A stretch of DNA of 64,000 nucleotides from Lentisphaerota bacterium (GTDB taxonomy: Bacteria; Verrucomicrobiota; Lentisphaeria; Victivallales; Victivallaceae): contig SUVW01000005.1 of the NCBI GenBank assembly GCA_015061815.1, positions 80,549 to 144,548 on the forward strand. The letters run 5' to 3'. A program made the position numbers and the translations under genes. The notes under the pieces were generated by a model that saw only the letters and a list, made by a program, of their open reading frames with translations, was not told where the DNA came from and did not search any database. Positions 1-8,901 of the stretch are shown in pieces. Every line of letters starts with the position of its first letter. The stretch's first letter is position 1.

Positions 1-752
1 CGCTGCTGTTCCGGGAACATATCCAGAATCCTTTCCACTGCACCGGCTGCATCGGATGTGTGCATGGTGGATATGACCAGATGACCGGTCAAAGCTGCCG
101 AAATAGCGGTGGAAACTGTTTCCGCATCGCGGATCTCCCCGATGACGATAACATCCGGATTTTCACGCAAAGCATTGCGGAGAGCTTCCGGAAAACCGCC
201 TTGAGTATTGCTTATTTCCCGTTGGGAGATGAGCGAAAGTTTATCCTGATGGATAAATTCGATCGGATCTTCCAAAGTCAGGATGTGCTTATTCATGTGG
301 TTGTTGATATAGTTGATTATCGCACTCATAGTTGTGGATTTACCGCTGCCGGTGGTTCCGGTGATGATCACCAGGCCCCGTGAAAGAGTGGCGATTTGTG
401 TCATGATCTTTTCCGGCAAACCGAGAGAAACAAATGTGCTGCTGCTGCCATCCCGGATCGGACGGGCAACCAGACACGGGCCGTTGACAGATTCATAGAA
501 GTTGATCCGGAAACGGTGGCCGGAATGCAGGAAAGAACAATCCATTCCGCCTGATGCAGAATATTTCTCCTCCGCACCTGCCGACAAGCAGTTTTTGCGG
601 AATTCGCTTATTACTTCCGGTTGGATGGGGGGGATGTTTTCTGCCAGTGAAATTGCTCCATTTACTCTGAATCCGGGGGATTTCCCGCTGCTGATAAAGA
701 GGTCAGAAGCATTGAATTTTACTGCGGCATCGAAAAATTTTTTGATACTCAT
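1..752 (-). CDS. pilT: PilT-type twitching/retraction ATPase, 3' end outside window
   Basis: This is the first ~250 residues of a PilT/PilU-family secretion ATPase, the hexameric cytoplasmic motor that retracts type IV pili or drives a related assembly system. After an N-terminal domain come the Walker A motif GTTGSGKST (about residue 131), the Asp box LEDPIEF, Walker B IVIGEIRDAET and the His box TGHLVISTMHTSDA. The last two favour PilT over the larger GspE/PilB ATPases. I chose the ATG at 750-752 because the reading frame is open from there and the length before Walker A fits PilT. The gene runs off the left edge, so the C terminus cannot be judged. A prepilin peptidase and minor pilins lie elsewhere in the window. 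Confidence 0.9.
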   Translation of the reverse strand, partial: MSIKKFFDAAVKFNASDLFISSGKSPGFRVNGAISLAENIPPIQPEVISEFRKNCLSAGAEEKYSASGGMDCSFLHSGHRFRINFYESVNGPCLVARPIRDGSSSTFVSLGLPEKIMTQIATLSRGLVIITGTTGSGKSTTMSAIINYINNHMNKHILTLEDPIEFIHQDKLSLISQREISNTQGGFPEALRNALRENPDVIVIGEIRDAETVSTAISAALTGHLVISTMHTSDAAGAVERILDMFPEQQ

Positions 753-947
753 AGTCGTAAACCTTAAATTTATCAATAAAAATATACACAATCGAAATTT
801 AGCATCTTTATAACATTTTTTCAATATCAATAAATAATTTTTTTGATATTATTTGTTTTTCATTAATTGTTGGCAAAATCACAGAATTTTTGCTGTCATC
901 CGTTTTTACGGCAATCGTAAGATTTGAGAAATTATCTTTTCTCTTAC

Positions 948-975
948 TTGAAAAAATCTGTCAACCGCTTATAAT
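948..975 (+). promoter_or_regulatory. Sigma70-type promoter for the MscS-like gene
   Basis: TTGAAA at 948-953 and TATAAT at 970-975 are separated by 16 bases, about 70 bases upstream of the ATG at 1048. The rest of 753-1047 is AT-rich and holds no gene I can support. It contains a nested inverted repeat (GTAAGA/TCTTAC with GAGAA/TTCTC inside) around 917-946, just upstream of the promoter. Confidence 0.55.
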
Positions 976-1047
976 TTCTTTGTGAGAGTGCCGGAAAGAG
1001 GAGACGGCATGATTTTCTGCATAAATTAATTATTGAGGAGAAAGAAT

Positions 1048-2511
1048 ATGCGGGAATTTTTCAAAAGTATGTGGCGGAGTGTAGTTGAGAGTAATCTGCC
1101 GGGGATCATCGGTGCGATCATCGTATTGATCATCGGTTGGATAATCGCTGTCTGGATTTCAGGTAAGGCTGCCGCATTAGCCGGGAAGTGTGCGGAAGTT
1201 TACCGTAAAGATGATGAAATCCCGGGCGGTGATCCGAAACGGGCGGGAATTATTACCGGCAGAGTGGTTTTCTGGTGCGTGATGATTCTGGCTGTTTTGG
1301 GATGTATGTCATTGCTCCATCTGGATTATGCCGCTGTTCCGCTGCGGGAATTCATCACTGCGATAGCGGAATATCTGCCCAATATTGCCGGAGCTTTACT
1401 GTTGATGTTTCTGGCAAGGATCACCGGCGGATTGGTCAGAAATTTTGTCCGGCATTGGCTGGAAAAGCGTAAACAGCCGGATGATTTGGATGGTTCAAAT
1501 CAGGAAGCTGTTGAAAAAAGGGCCGCATACAGTGCTCAAACTGCTTATGTGCTGGTTTGGCTTTTCTTTTTACCGGCTATTCTCAATGCATTGAATATTT
1601 ATGGCATAACAGCTCCGCTGCAGGCAATGTTTGCCGTGATCATGACCTTTTTGCCGCGAATCATTGCTGCTGTTCTGATCTTTTGGATCGGTTTCTGGGC
1701 GGCCGGAATCGTCCGGCGGGCAGTTTCCGGGGCGGCCGTGATGATGCATGTCAATAAATTCTGCGGCATGTGTGGTTTTGATAAAGAAGGATTTCCTCAT
1801 GCGGCCGGATTGCTGGGCAATGTGGCGTGGATTTTGATCATCATTCCGGTGACAGCGGCAGCATTGACGGCGTTGAATATTGAAGCATTGTCACATTCTG
1901 TGACCGGATTTTTGAATATGCTCTTATTTGCGGCCGGGAATATTATCGGCGCAGTTGTGATCATTGCAGCTGGTGTGATATTGGCCAGAATCGCAAATTC
2001 AATTGTCCGGAAACTGGTGTCAGGTTTGGGCGGCGACCGGTTGATGGCAAAATTATCCGGCGGACGTGATGATATGCCAAAGTGGGATCTGACGGTAATT
2101 TGCGGAAAAGTGGCTGCTGCAGCGGTGATGGTGCTGGTTATTATCGGAGCCTGTGAAATTTTGCAGCTTTCCGGTCTGGCTGAAGTTGTTCGCAGATTTG
2201 CAATTTTCGGCGGGAATTTGATATTGAGCGCGATCGTTATAATTGCCGGGATCATGCTCGGAGATTTTATTTGCGGATTTTCCGGACGGGAAAAAGATCA
2301 TCCATTGAATCATTTTATCCGTCTGGCTCTTGTCGTGTTTGCCGTTGCTCTGGCTTTGAGCAATTTGAATATCGGCCAAACGATCGTGGAAACTGCATTT
2401 GCCATGCTGCTCGGTGCTGTTTGTGTTGCAGCTGCTTTGGCTTTCGGACTCGGCGGTAGAGAATTTGCCGCCAATATGCTGGATAAATGGTTGAAGAAAA
2501 ATAAAGAATAA
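1048..2511 (+). CDS. Mechanosensitive ion channel family protein (TM-helix repeat type)
   Basis: A 487-residue inner-membrane protein with about ten hydrophobic segments arranged as repeats of a 'conserved TM helix' unit, for example LPNIAGALLLMFLARI, FLPRIIAAVLIFWIGF and GNIIGAVVIIAAGVIL. The final segment ends in LAFGLGGREFAANML, which matches the pore-lining helix signature (GLGGRE) of MscS-related channels. No cytoplasmic MscS beta domain follows, so this is the short TM-repeat family, presumably a turgor-release channel; the physiological role is inferred. The ATG at 1048 has a GAGGAG ribosome-binding site at 1035-1040. A TTG five codons upstream overlaps that site and is not preferred. 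Confidence 0.8.
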   Translation: MREFFKSMWRSVVESNLPGIIGAIIVLIIGWIIAVWISGKAAALAGKCAEVYRKDDEIPGGDPKRAGIITGRVVFWCVMILAVLGCMSLLHLDYAAVPLREFITAIAEYLPNIAGALLLMFLARITGGLVRNFVRHWLEKRKQPDDLDGSNQEAVEKRAAYSAQTAYVLVWLFFLPAILNALNIYGITAPLQAMFAVIMTFLPRIIAAVLIFWIGFWAAGIVRRAVSGAAVMMHVNKFCGMCGFDKEGFPHAAGLLGNVAWILIIIPVTAAALTALNIEALSHSVTGFLNMLLFAAGNIIGAVVIIAAGVILARIANSIVRKLVSGLGGDRLMAKLSGGRDDMPKWDLTVICGKVAAAAVMVLVIIGACEILQLSGLAEVVRRFAIFGGNLILSAIVIIAGIMLGDFICGFSGREKDHPLNHFIRLALVVFAVALALSNLNIGQTIVETAFAMLLGAVCVAAALAFGLGGREFAANMLDKWLKKNKE

Positions 2512-2518
2512 AAAAATC

Positions 2519-2555
2519 CGCCCTCTGCCGGCAGTATCGTTTCCGGCAGAGGGCG
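2519..2555. terminator. Bidirectional intrinsic terminator
   Basis: A perfect 13-base stem (CGCCCTCTGCCGG/CCGGCAGAGGGCG) with an 11-base loop lies between the convergent channel gene and deacetylase gene. The A tract at 2511-2517 gives a T tract for minus-strand transcripts. Confidence 0.8.
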
Positions 2556-2564
2556 CACTGAAAA

Positions 2565-3233
2565 TTATTTGACCAAATCAGTCGTCGGTATCCAGAGTAC
2601 TTCCGGATCAGCCGCAAGGCGGCGGAGCTTGTCTTCGTAATCAGCCCACAATTTCGCATCATCCATCATCTCATAACTGTGTCCCCAGAAGTAGAAGATG
2701 CCATCTGTCTTTTTAGCTGTTTCAAATGCCAGCCAGAAGTTCTCATCCTGAAAGTGGCAGCTGGAATGCAGGATCATCGGATGCTTGAATCCGGAAACCC
2801 GATCCGTATATTCGACAGTCCTGCCGTACGCAAAACCGGCTTCCAGAAGCATATCAGCTGTTTCCGGGGTGTATTTGCCGCAGGGCCAGGCAAATCCCGG
2901 ACACTCTTTCTGGAACATATCCTCCAGAATTTTTTTGGCATCGGCCGCTTCGGCCAGAAAGACTTTATCATCAACATCCCCGGCGTTGCAGTGACACATG
3001 GTGTGTGAAGCAACATCAAATCCGGCATAAACATCTTTGATTTCGTTCCACGCCAGTTTACCCGGACAATATCCGCTGTCCCGGTAGGTCCAGCCGGTAG
3101 TGCGGCGGTTTTTCGCCGAATGCAGAGCCGGATTGAGATTGAATGTGGCTTTGGCATTGTACTTGCGGCATAATTCGGTAAGTTTGATGTCATTGAGTAC
3201 GCCATCGTCCCAGCATTGAGCGACTTTTATCAT
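2565..3233 (-). CDS. Polysaccharide deacetylase-like (NodB fold) protein
   Basis: A 222-residue protein resembling carbohydrate esterase 4 (NodB) deacetylases, which remove N- or O-acetyl groups from glycans with a metal ion. Motif 1 appears as CWDDG (normally TFDDG) near residue 7, motif 2 as SHTMCH near residue 77, motif 3 as WPCGKYTPET, and a late HSYE could supply the last catalytic histidine. The substrate is unknown. No signal peptide is visible, so the protein is probably cytoplasmic, unlike cell-wall deacetylases. Its ATG overlaps the uvrC stop (ATGA), so it is the last gene of the fmt-rng-uvrC group. Confidence 0.75.
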   Translation of the reverse strand: MIKVAQCWDDGVLNDIKLTELCRKYNAKATFNLNPALHSAKNRRTTGWTYRDSGYCPGKLAWNEIKDVYAGFDVASHTMCHCNAGDVDDKVFLAEAADAKKILEDMFQKECPGFAWPCGKYTPETADMLLEAGFAYGRTVEYTDRVSGFKHPMILHSSCHFQDENFWLAFETAKKTDGIFYFWGHSYEMMDDAKLWADYEDKLRRLAADPEVLWIPTTDLVK

Positions 3234-4720
3234 ATCTCTTTTCTCCTTCCTTGATTTTGAGTAAGATGATCAACAATTTTTTGAGCCGTTTTTAATCCGA
3301 TTCCCGGTACTTTGGCCGCAATTTCTGCAGCATCTGCCCGGATTATTCCCGCCAGTGAACCGAAAGCCCGCAACAATTGGCGTTTTCGTACAGCTCCAAT
3401 ACCGGGAATATCATCCAGAAGTGAAAGCTGTATGCGTTTTTCCCGTAAGTTGCGATGGTAGGTTATCGCGAACCGGTGTGCTTCGTCACGTACCGATTGG
3501 AGCAGACGCAATGCATGATCATGGCGGTCAAGTATGATCGGTTCACTCCGTCCGGGAATAAATATCTCTTCATTTTTTTCAGCCAGAGCCAACAGCGGCA
3601 GCGGTGGTGCGCCCACTGAAATCAGCGCATCAACGGCACTGGAAAGCTGTCCTTTACCGCCATCGACCATCATCAGATCCGGGAAAGGGCGGTTTTCCGC
3701 GATCAATCTGGAAAAATGACGTGAAACAGCTTCTCGCATCATAGCGAAATCATCGCTTTGCATTACTGTCTTTATCCGGAATCTTTTGTATGCCTGCCGA
3801 TCCGGCTTGCCGTTGGTGAATGTCACCATACTGGCAACAGCCAGGGTCCCGAGGATGTTGGATATGTCAAAGCAGATGATTTTTTCCGGAGGCCCGGGCA
3901 ATCCCAAGCGTTGTGCCAGCGCACGAACTCCCAGCTCTCCGGGAGGAAAGGGGAGATCAGGCAGAAACGGATTGGCGAAAATCCGGTTCCTCTGTCCGAA
4001 AACGGCGGCGATATTGGCTCCGGCATCCCGGTAGCGGGCCGCCAATTCAAATTTTCCTTCAGCGGCGGCCTGTTTCATTTTGGCTTTTACTGCCTCCTGA
4101 ACCGGAGAAATATCGCCATCCAGAACCGCGAGGGCAGCTTCCAGACGTTGATGATATTCACTTTCGCTTACTTTACCGGTGCAGGGGGCGCAGCAGTCTT
4201 TGACCAGACGTTTCAGACAGTGCTTACGCGTTTCCAGATCCGGTTCACTGCTTTTGCATCCGCGTAAACCGAAGTGGGTCAAAAGGAATTCTCTGGTCAT
4301 TTTCAGTGCCGTACCATGCGGAAACGGGCCGAAGTAACGCGCGTTATCCGGTTTTTTCAACCGGGCCAGCGAGAGAGTCGGAAATTTTTCCGACATATCA
4401 ACTTTCAACAGAAGAAAACGCTTGTCATCCCGCATGAGGATATTGTAGTAAGGAGCATAACTTTTTATCAACTGGGATTCCAGCAAAAGAGCTTCATTTT
4501 CGTTGCGTACTACAGTAAAAGACCATTCGTAAATTGAATTTATCAGTGAGCGTAACTTCGCATCTCCGGTGCGTTTGCGGGATGGTTGGAAGTAGTTTCC
4601 AAGCCGCCTCCGCAGATCCCTGGCTTTGCCGACGTAGATGACTTTGCCGAAGCGGTCGCGGAACATGTATACTCCGGGTTTGGCCGGGATCTCCGAAGGA
4701 TGGTACTCTTCAAATTTCAC
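3230..4720 (-). CDS. uvrC: UvrABC system protein C
   Basis: Nucleotide excision repair endonuclease that cuts on both sides of a lesion held by UvrB. The N terminus has the GIY-YIG nuclease domain (GVYMFRD...KVIYVGKARDLRRRL). A UVR motif for UvrB binding lies near residue 210 (MKQAAAEGKFELAARYRD). The RNase H-like second nuclease region includes MMVDGGKGQL. Two helix-hairpin-helix units (IPGIGAVRKRQLL, VPGIGLKTAQKI) close the protein. At 496 residues it is about 100 shorter than E. coli UvrC, with the spacing between domains reduced but all recognisable domains present. The start is GTG, four bases after the RNase G stop. Confidence 0.95.
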   Translation of the reverse strand: MKFEEYHPSEIPAKPGVYMFRDRFGKVIYVGKARDLRRRLGNYFQPSRKRTGDAKLRSLINSIYEWSFTVVRNENEALLLESQLIKSYAPYYNILMRDDKRFLLLKVDMSEKFPTLSLARLKKPDNARYFGPFPHGTALKMTREFLLTHFGLRGCKSSEPDLETRKHCLKRLVKDCCAPCTGKVSESEYHQRLEAALAVLDGDISPVQEAVKAKMKQAAAEGKFELAARYRDAGANIAAVFGQRNRIFANPFLPDLPFPPGELGVRALAQRLGLPGPPEKIICFDISNILGTLAVASMVTFTNGKPDRQAYKRFRIKTVMQSDDFAMMREAVSRHFSRLIAENRPFPDLMMVDGGKGQLSSAVDALISVGAPPLPLLALAEKNEEIFIPGRSEPIILDRHDHALRLLQSVRDEAHRFAITYHRNLREKRIQLSLLDDIPGIGAVRKRQLLRAFGSLAGIIRADAAEIAAKVPGIGLKTAQKIVDHLTQNQGRRKEI

Positions 4721-4724
4721 AGAT

Positions 4725-6329
4725 TCAGCCTATTTTTATTCCGGTTTCCGCATCGACCAGCAAAAATTCTTCATAATGCAGTGACGGATCTGCACGGAAA
4801 CTTAATTCCGTTTTGTATTTAGTTTCCAGATCATTGAGCAATTCGGCATCTTCATCACGGAGTCTGGCGAGAATGTCCGGATGCATGAATACTCTCAAGG
4901 CAGTGCTTTTATACTTTTTATCCCGCATTACGGCGCTCAATTGCCGCTGTATTTCCGCACTCATCGTCAGGGCGGATTTTACCAGGCCGGAACCGTGACA
5001 GTATGGGCATGGGTCATAGACTTGATCGAGGATGCTTTCGTGTTCCCGCTGGCGGGTCATTTCCATAAGTCCGAGTTTGCTCAACGGCAGAACTTTGGTT
5101 TTTGCCCGGTCATCTTTGACCAGCTTTTTCATATAACGGTAGAGTTCTTCCCGGTCAGATGCCGAACGCATATCTATAAAATCAAGTACGACCAGTCCGC
5201 CGACATCCCGCAACCGGAGCTGTCGGGCGATCTCTTCGGCGGCCTCCAGATTGGTTTTCAGGATGAATTCCGGTTGTTCAGCAACTTTTCTTCCGTGTCC
5301 GGAGTTTACATCAATGGCGATCAAAGCTTCTGTTTCGTCGATCACGATAGCTCCGCCGCCGGGCAGTTTTACTTCCCGCTGAAATACATTCTTGATTTGT
5401 TCATCAATGTTGTAATAATCAAAAATGGGGGCAGAACCTTTAAAACGGTTGACTTTACCGGCCAATTTACTGCCGCCGATACGCTTCAAAGTATCTTTTA
5501 TATGCTTGTATGCATCCGGATCATCGACGACTATACCATCAATTTCGTCGGTCATGAAATCTCTTACTGTGCGGTCAAGCAGATTCGGTTCAGTAAATAA
5601 CCTTGCCGGAGCGATACCGGCAGCTACTCCATTTTCAATTTTCTTCCAGTAATCCAGCAAAAGGTCAAGATCCCGTTTGAAAAATGCAGATTTTCTTCCT
5701 TCCCCGTTGGTGCGGCAGATCATCCCCATCCCTTCGGGGAGTTCCAATTGTTCCATTATTTTCCGCAGACGTTCACGTTCGGAGGAGCTTTCTATGCGCG
5801 AGGATAATCCGATGTGTTCACTGTAAGGCATCAATACCAGAAAACGTCCGGGTATGGTGATGTCGGTGGTTACTCTGGCACCTTTGGTGCTGATCGGAGC
5901 TTTGACTACCTGAACGAGTATTTCCATACCGGGTTTGAAAATATTCGGGATATCTTCGGTCGTGATCTTTTTTTTGCGGCGGGATGCTTCGGCGGAAAGA
6001 GGGGAATTTTCCGGGACTTGCCGCTGTTTGCATCTTTTGGTATTTATATCCGCTTCCTTGTATTCCAAATCGGACCGGTACTGTTCAACCAATTCCGAAT
6101 TTCCCGGCAGCATCTCTTTGAAGTGTAAAAACGCATTTTTTTTAGCACCGATATCAATAAATGCTGCCTGCAGAGAACAATCCAGATTGATGATCCTGCC
6201 GAGGAAAATATCTCCTGCTTTTGGAGCCTCATCATCCCGTTCCAGTTTGTATTCTTCCAGCTTGCCGTTGTTGAGCATGGCGAAGCGGCGTTCCAGTTTT
6301 TCGCAATTCAGAATGATCTCTTTACTCAT
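4725..6329 (-). CDS. rng: Ribonuclease G/E family protein
   Basis: Endoribonuclease of the RNase E/G family, which cuts single-stranded AU-rich RNA in mRNA decay and rRNA maturation. An S1 domain starts near residue 35 (GDIFLGRIINLDCSLQAAFIDIG). The DNase I-like catalytic part carries the metal-binding aspartates (IAIDVNSG and LVVLDFIDM), and the zinc link is CPYCHGSG. The 534-residue length is nearer RNase G than RNase E, and there is no long C-terminal scaffold. I chose the ATG at 6327-6329, five bases after the fmt stop; an in-frame TTG at 6336-6338 would overlap that stop. A basic, low-complexity insert lies inside the S1-like part (about residues 90-115). Confidence 0.92.
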   Translation of the reverse strand: MSKEIILNCEKLERRFAMLNNGKLEEYKLERDDEAPKAGDIFLGRIINLDCSLQAAFIDIGAKKNAFLHFKEMLPGNSELVEQYRSDLEYKEADINTKRCKQRQVPENSPLSAEASRRKKKITTEDIPNIFKPGMEILVQVVKAPISTKGARVTTDITIPGRFLVLMPYSEHIGLSSRIESSSERERLRKIMEQLELPEGMGMICRTNGEGRKSAFFKRDLDLLLDYWKKIENGVAAGIAPARLFTEPNLLDRTVRDFMTDEIDGIVVDDPDAYKHIKDTLKRIGGSKLAGKVNRFKGSAPIFDYYNIDEQIKNVFQREVKLPGGGAIVIDETEALIAIDVNSGHGRKVAEQPEFILKTNLEAAEEIARQLRLRDVGGLVVLDFIDMRSASDREELYRYMKKLVKDDRAKTKVLPLSKLGLMEMTRQREHESILDQVYDPCPYCHGSGLVKSALTMSAEIQRQLSAVMRDKKYKSTALRVFMHPDILARLRDEDAELLNDLETKYKTELSFRADPSLHYEEFLLVDAETGIKIG

Positions 6330-6334
6330 GATTA

Positions 6335-7303
6335 TCAAATTTCCGCTTCTGTAATAAATTCCGGCAGTTCGCCGCGCATTCCGTTGCGGAATGCAGATGC
6401 ACTCATACGTTTGCCTCCGGATGGGATCAATTCAATGATTTCCAAAGCGCGGCCGTCACCGCAGCCGATGACAAGCCGTCCGGGAAGTTCCGCGCATTGA
6501 GCGGGGGCAATATCATATCCGTCAACTATCCGGGCTGAACAAATTGTAAACGCAGATTCTTTACCGGAAGATGTCCGGAATCCGGCAGATGCTCCCGGCC
6601 AGGGGAAGTAGGCTCTGGTCATTGCTTCAATACGTTTGGCCGGTAAATTCCAATCGATCACGCCATCACGTTTGGTTATTTTCCGGCATATCGTGACGGC
6701 TGCCGGATCCTGGGGGAGCGGTTCGATTTTCTTTTCTGCGATATCCCGCAGGATTTGCACCGCATTTTTTGCGGCCAGTTCACCGAGGGTATTTTCCAGA
6801 GAATCGGCATATTCGTTTTGTTCCAATTTCATCCGCAACTCCCGGAAGACCGGCCCGGAATCCAGCCCTCTTTCCATTTGCATGAAACAAACGCCGCTTT
6901 CTTCATCGCTATTGAGAATCGCCTGTACGATCGGGGATGCTCCCCGGTAGCGCGGCAAAAGTGAAGCGTGTACATTGACACAACATACTCGCGGAACTGC
7001 CAACAGCGGAGCTTTCAATATTTGCCCGAAAGATACTACGCAGAGCAGATCCGGAGCCATCGCTGTCAGGCAATCAATAAATTCAGGAGTGTTGACATCG
7101 GCAGTACGGATCACATCCAGTTCCAATTCCAGTGCGGCAGCAGCCAGCGGTGTCGGAGTCAGAATCCGTTTGCGTCCGGCCGGCCGGTCCAATTGGGAAA
7201 TCACCGCCGCTAAATCGGTTCCCGGAGATTGCGCCAACGCCCGTAAAATCGGGATGGCGATCGGCCCGGAACCCAGAAAAACGATTTTTAATGGTTTAAG
7301 CAC
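6335..7303 (-). CDS. fmt: Methionyl-tRNA formyltransferase
   Basis: Transfers the formyl group of 10-formyltetrahydrofolate to initiator Met-tRNA. Visible motifs are the N-terminal IVFLGSGPIAIPIL Rossmann-like start, the catalytic region VCCVNVHASLLPRYRGASP (family: NxHxSLLPxxRG), LDSGPV and the C-terminal OB-like domain. The length of 322 residues is normal. The start is GTG, as there is no better codon upstream of the first strand. It begins a minus-strand series (fmt, rng, uvrC, deacetylase) and is divergent from folK, whose pathway supplies its folate cofactor. Confidence 0.95.
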   Translation of the reverse strand: MLKPLKIVFLGSGPIAIPILRALAQSPGTDLAAVISQLDRPAGRKRILTPTPLAAAALELELDVIRTADVNTPEFIDCLTAMAPDLLCVVSFGQILKAPLLAVPRVCCVNVHASLLPRYRGASPIVQAILNSDEESGVCFMQMERGLDSGPVFRELRMKLEQNEYADSLENTLGELAAKNAVQILRDIAEKKIEPLPQDPAAVTICRKITKRDGVIDWNLPAKRIEAMTRAYFPWPGASAGFRTSSGKESAFTICSARIVDGYDIAPAQCAELPGRLVIGCGDGRALEIIELIPSGGKRMSASAFRNGMRGELPEFITEAEI

Positions 7304-7395
7304 TTGAAAAAAACCTTATACACATTCATATTTAATAATACACACATTTATAATATAATACAACAATGGTGCAAATTCCAGAAATTATGAAAAAT

Positions 7396-7884
7396 ATGAA
7401 GCAAATAGTTATAATGTTAGGCGGAAATTTGCCGGGGACCGGGCAGGCGATGGCAACAGCTGTAGAAAAATTCCGGATGGCAGGCGTGCAGAATATCCGC
7501 TGCAGCCGGATAATGATGTCTGCTGCGGAAGATTGTGTGTCGGGGACTCCTGATTTTCTGGATATGGCAATGACCGGATCATGGTGCGGTACTCCCGGAG
7601 ATTTGCTGGCATTATGTCAGCAAATTGAATGTGAAGCCGGACGCCCGGCACATCACAGCAGCCGGGAATCCCGGATACTGGATTGCGATATCATCCTTTT
7701 TGGTGAAGAGGTCATAGATTCTCCTGATTTGACCATTCCGCATCCGCGTGCGCATTTGCGGGAATTTGTGCTGCGCCCGCTGGCTGAAATTTCTCCGCAA
7801 ACATCTTTCCCTGATGGAATGACTGTGCTGGAAAAACTTCACCGGTTGGAAACCGGATACAAGCCGGATACAGTGAAACGTTAA
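7396..7884 (+). CDS. folK: 2-amino-4-hydroxy-6-hydroxymethyldihydropteridine pyrophosphokinase
   Basis: HPPK transfers pyrophosphate from ATP to 6-hydroxymethyl-dihydropterin in folate synthesis. The sequence shows the first strand IVIMLGGNLPG (usually LGSNLG), the signature RILDCDIILFG with the two Mg-binding aspartates, and the end motif IPHPRAHLREFVLRPLAEI. I chose the ATG at 7396, giving 162 residues, because HPPKs begin just before this strand. In-frame ATGs at 7366 and 7387 are possible, and none has a clear ribosome-binding site. A TATAAT at 7349-7354 would start transcription close to 7361, which also favours the later start. Confidence 0.88.
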   Translation: MKQIVIMLGGNLPGTGQAMATAVEKFRMAGVQNIRCSRIMMSAAEDCVSGTPDFLDMAMTGSWCGTPGDLLALCQQIECEAGRPAHHSSRESRILDCDIILFGEEVIDSPDLTIPHPRAHLREFVLRPLAEISPQTSFPDGMTVLEKLHRLETGYKPDTVKR

Positions 7885-7890
7885 AAGATT

Positions 7891-8889
7891 TTACCTGTTT
7901 GCCAGATTTTGGAAATACCACTGTGCTGTTGACTTCAATCCGCTTCTGATATCGTATTCCGGGATATATCCTAAAAGTGAAGCGGCTTTGCTGATATCAG
8001 CCAGACTGTGCGGGATATCGCCGGGCCGTTCCGGGGCATAAACCGGCAGGATGTTTTCTATTTCCCGGTCGAAAACCGATAACTCTTCCCGGAGATAAGA
8101 AAACAGCTCATTCAATGTGGTTTCTTTGCCCCCGGCAATGTTGTAAACCGTATTGCATGCCGCCGGATCATCAGCCGTCAGCGCAAGAATATTGGCTTTG
8201 ACCACATCATCAATAAAGGTGAAATCCCGGCTGAAAGAGCCATCACCATTTATGACCGGAGATTGATGTGCGATCAGTGCCGCTGAAAATTTGGGAATGA
8301 CCGCTGCATACGCCCCGTCCGGGTCCTGCCGTCTGCCGAAAACATTGAAATAACGCAGCCCGATGCAGTCGATGCCGTAAATCTGATGGAAATTTGCTGC
8401 AAATTGTTCATTCACACTTTTAGTCAGTGCATAGGGGGATAACGGGATGCCGGTGCGTTTTTCCACTTTGGGAGAATCCTGACAATCGCCGTAAACTGAA
8501 CTGCTGGAAGCGTAGACAAAACGTTTTATCCGGGAATCAACGGCAGCGTGCAGCATGTTGACAAATCCGCTGATATTGACACTGGCGGACGTGCCGGGAT
8601 CTTTTATTGAACGCGGTACACTCCCAAGAGCTGCCTGATGAAGCACAAAATCTGCTCCGTCAACAACTTTCCGGCAATCATCCGGATTGCGGATATCGCC
8701 TTGTGTTAAAGTGAAATTCCGGTGTCCGGAAAAACGTGCAAGATTTTCCCGTTTTCCGGTGGCAAAATTGTCCAGAACGACAACTTCACAGCCAAGTCGG
8801 AGCAGAGTTTCCGTCAGGTTTGAACCGATAAAACCCGCTCCGCCGGTAACGACGATCCTGCTGTTTTCCAGAATTTTGGCATCAAACAT
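7891..8889 (-). CDS. UDP-N-acetylglucosamine 4-epimerase (WbpP/TviC-like SDR)
   Basis: An extended short-chain dehydrogenase/reductase of 332 residues. It has the NAD-binding [11 protein letters not shown] near residue 15, the serine region ASSSSVYG and the catalytic YALTK. The strings VLHQAALGSVPRS and LRYFNVFGRRQDPDGAYAAVIPKF are characteristic of the WbpP/TviC group, which interconverts UDP-GlcNAc and UDP-GalNAc (or the uronates), rather than of plain GalE. It is the third gene of a minus-strand nucleotide-sugar group, 12 bases after rfbB, and probably supplies precursors for a surface glycan or O-antigen. Confidence 0.85.
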   Translation of the reverse strand: MFDAKILENSRIVVTGGAGFIGSNLTETLLRLGCEVVVLDNFATGKRENLARFSGHRNFTLTQGDIRNPDDCRKVVDGADFVLHQAALGSVPRSIKDPGTSASVNISGFVNMLHAAVDSRIKRFVYASSSSVYGDCQDSPKVEKRTGIPLSPYALTKSVNEQFAANFHQIYGIDCIGLRYFNVFGRRQDPDGAYAAVIPKFSAALIAHQSPVINGDGSFSRDFTFIDDVVKANILALTADDPAACNTVYNIAGGKETTLNELFSYLREELSVFDREIENILPVYAPERPGDIPHSLADISKAASLLGYIPEYDIRSGLKSTAQWYFQNLANR

Positions 8890-8901
8890 ATTCTATTTCC
8901 G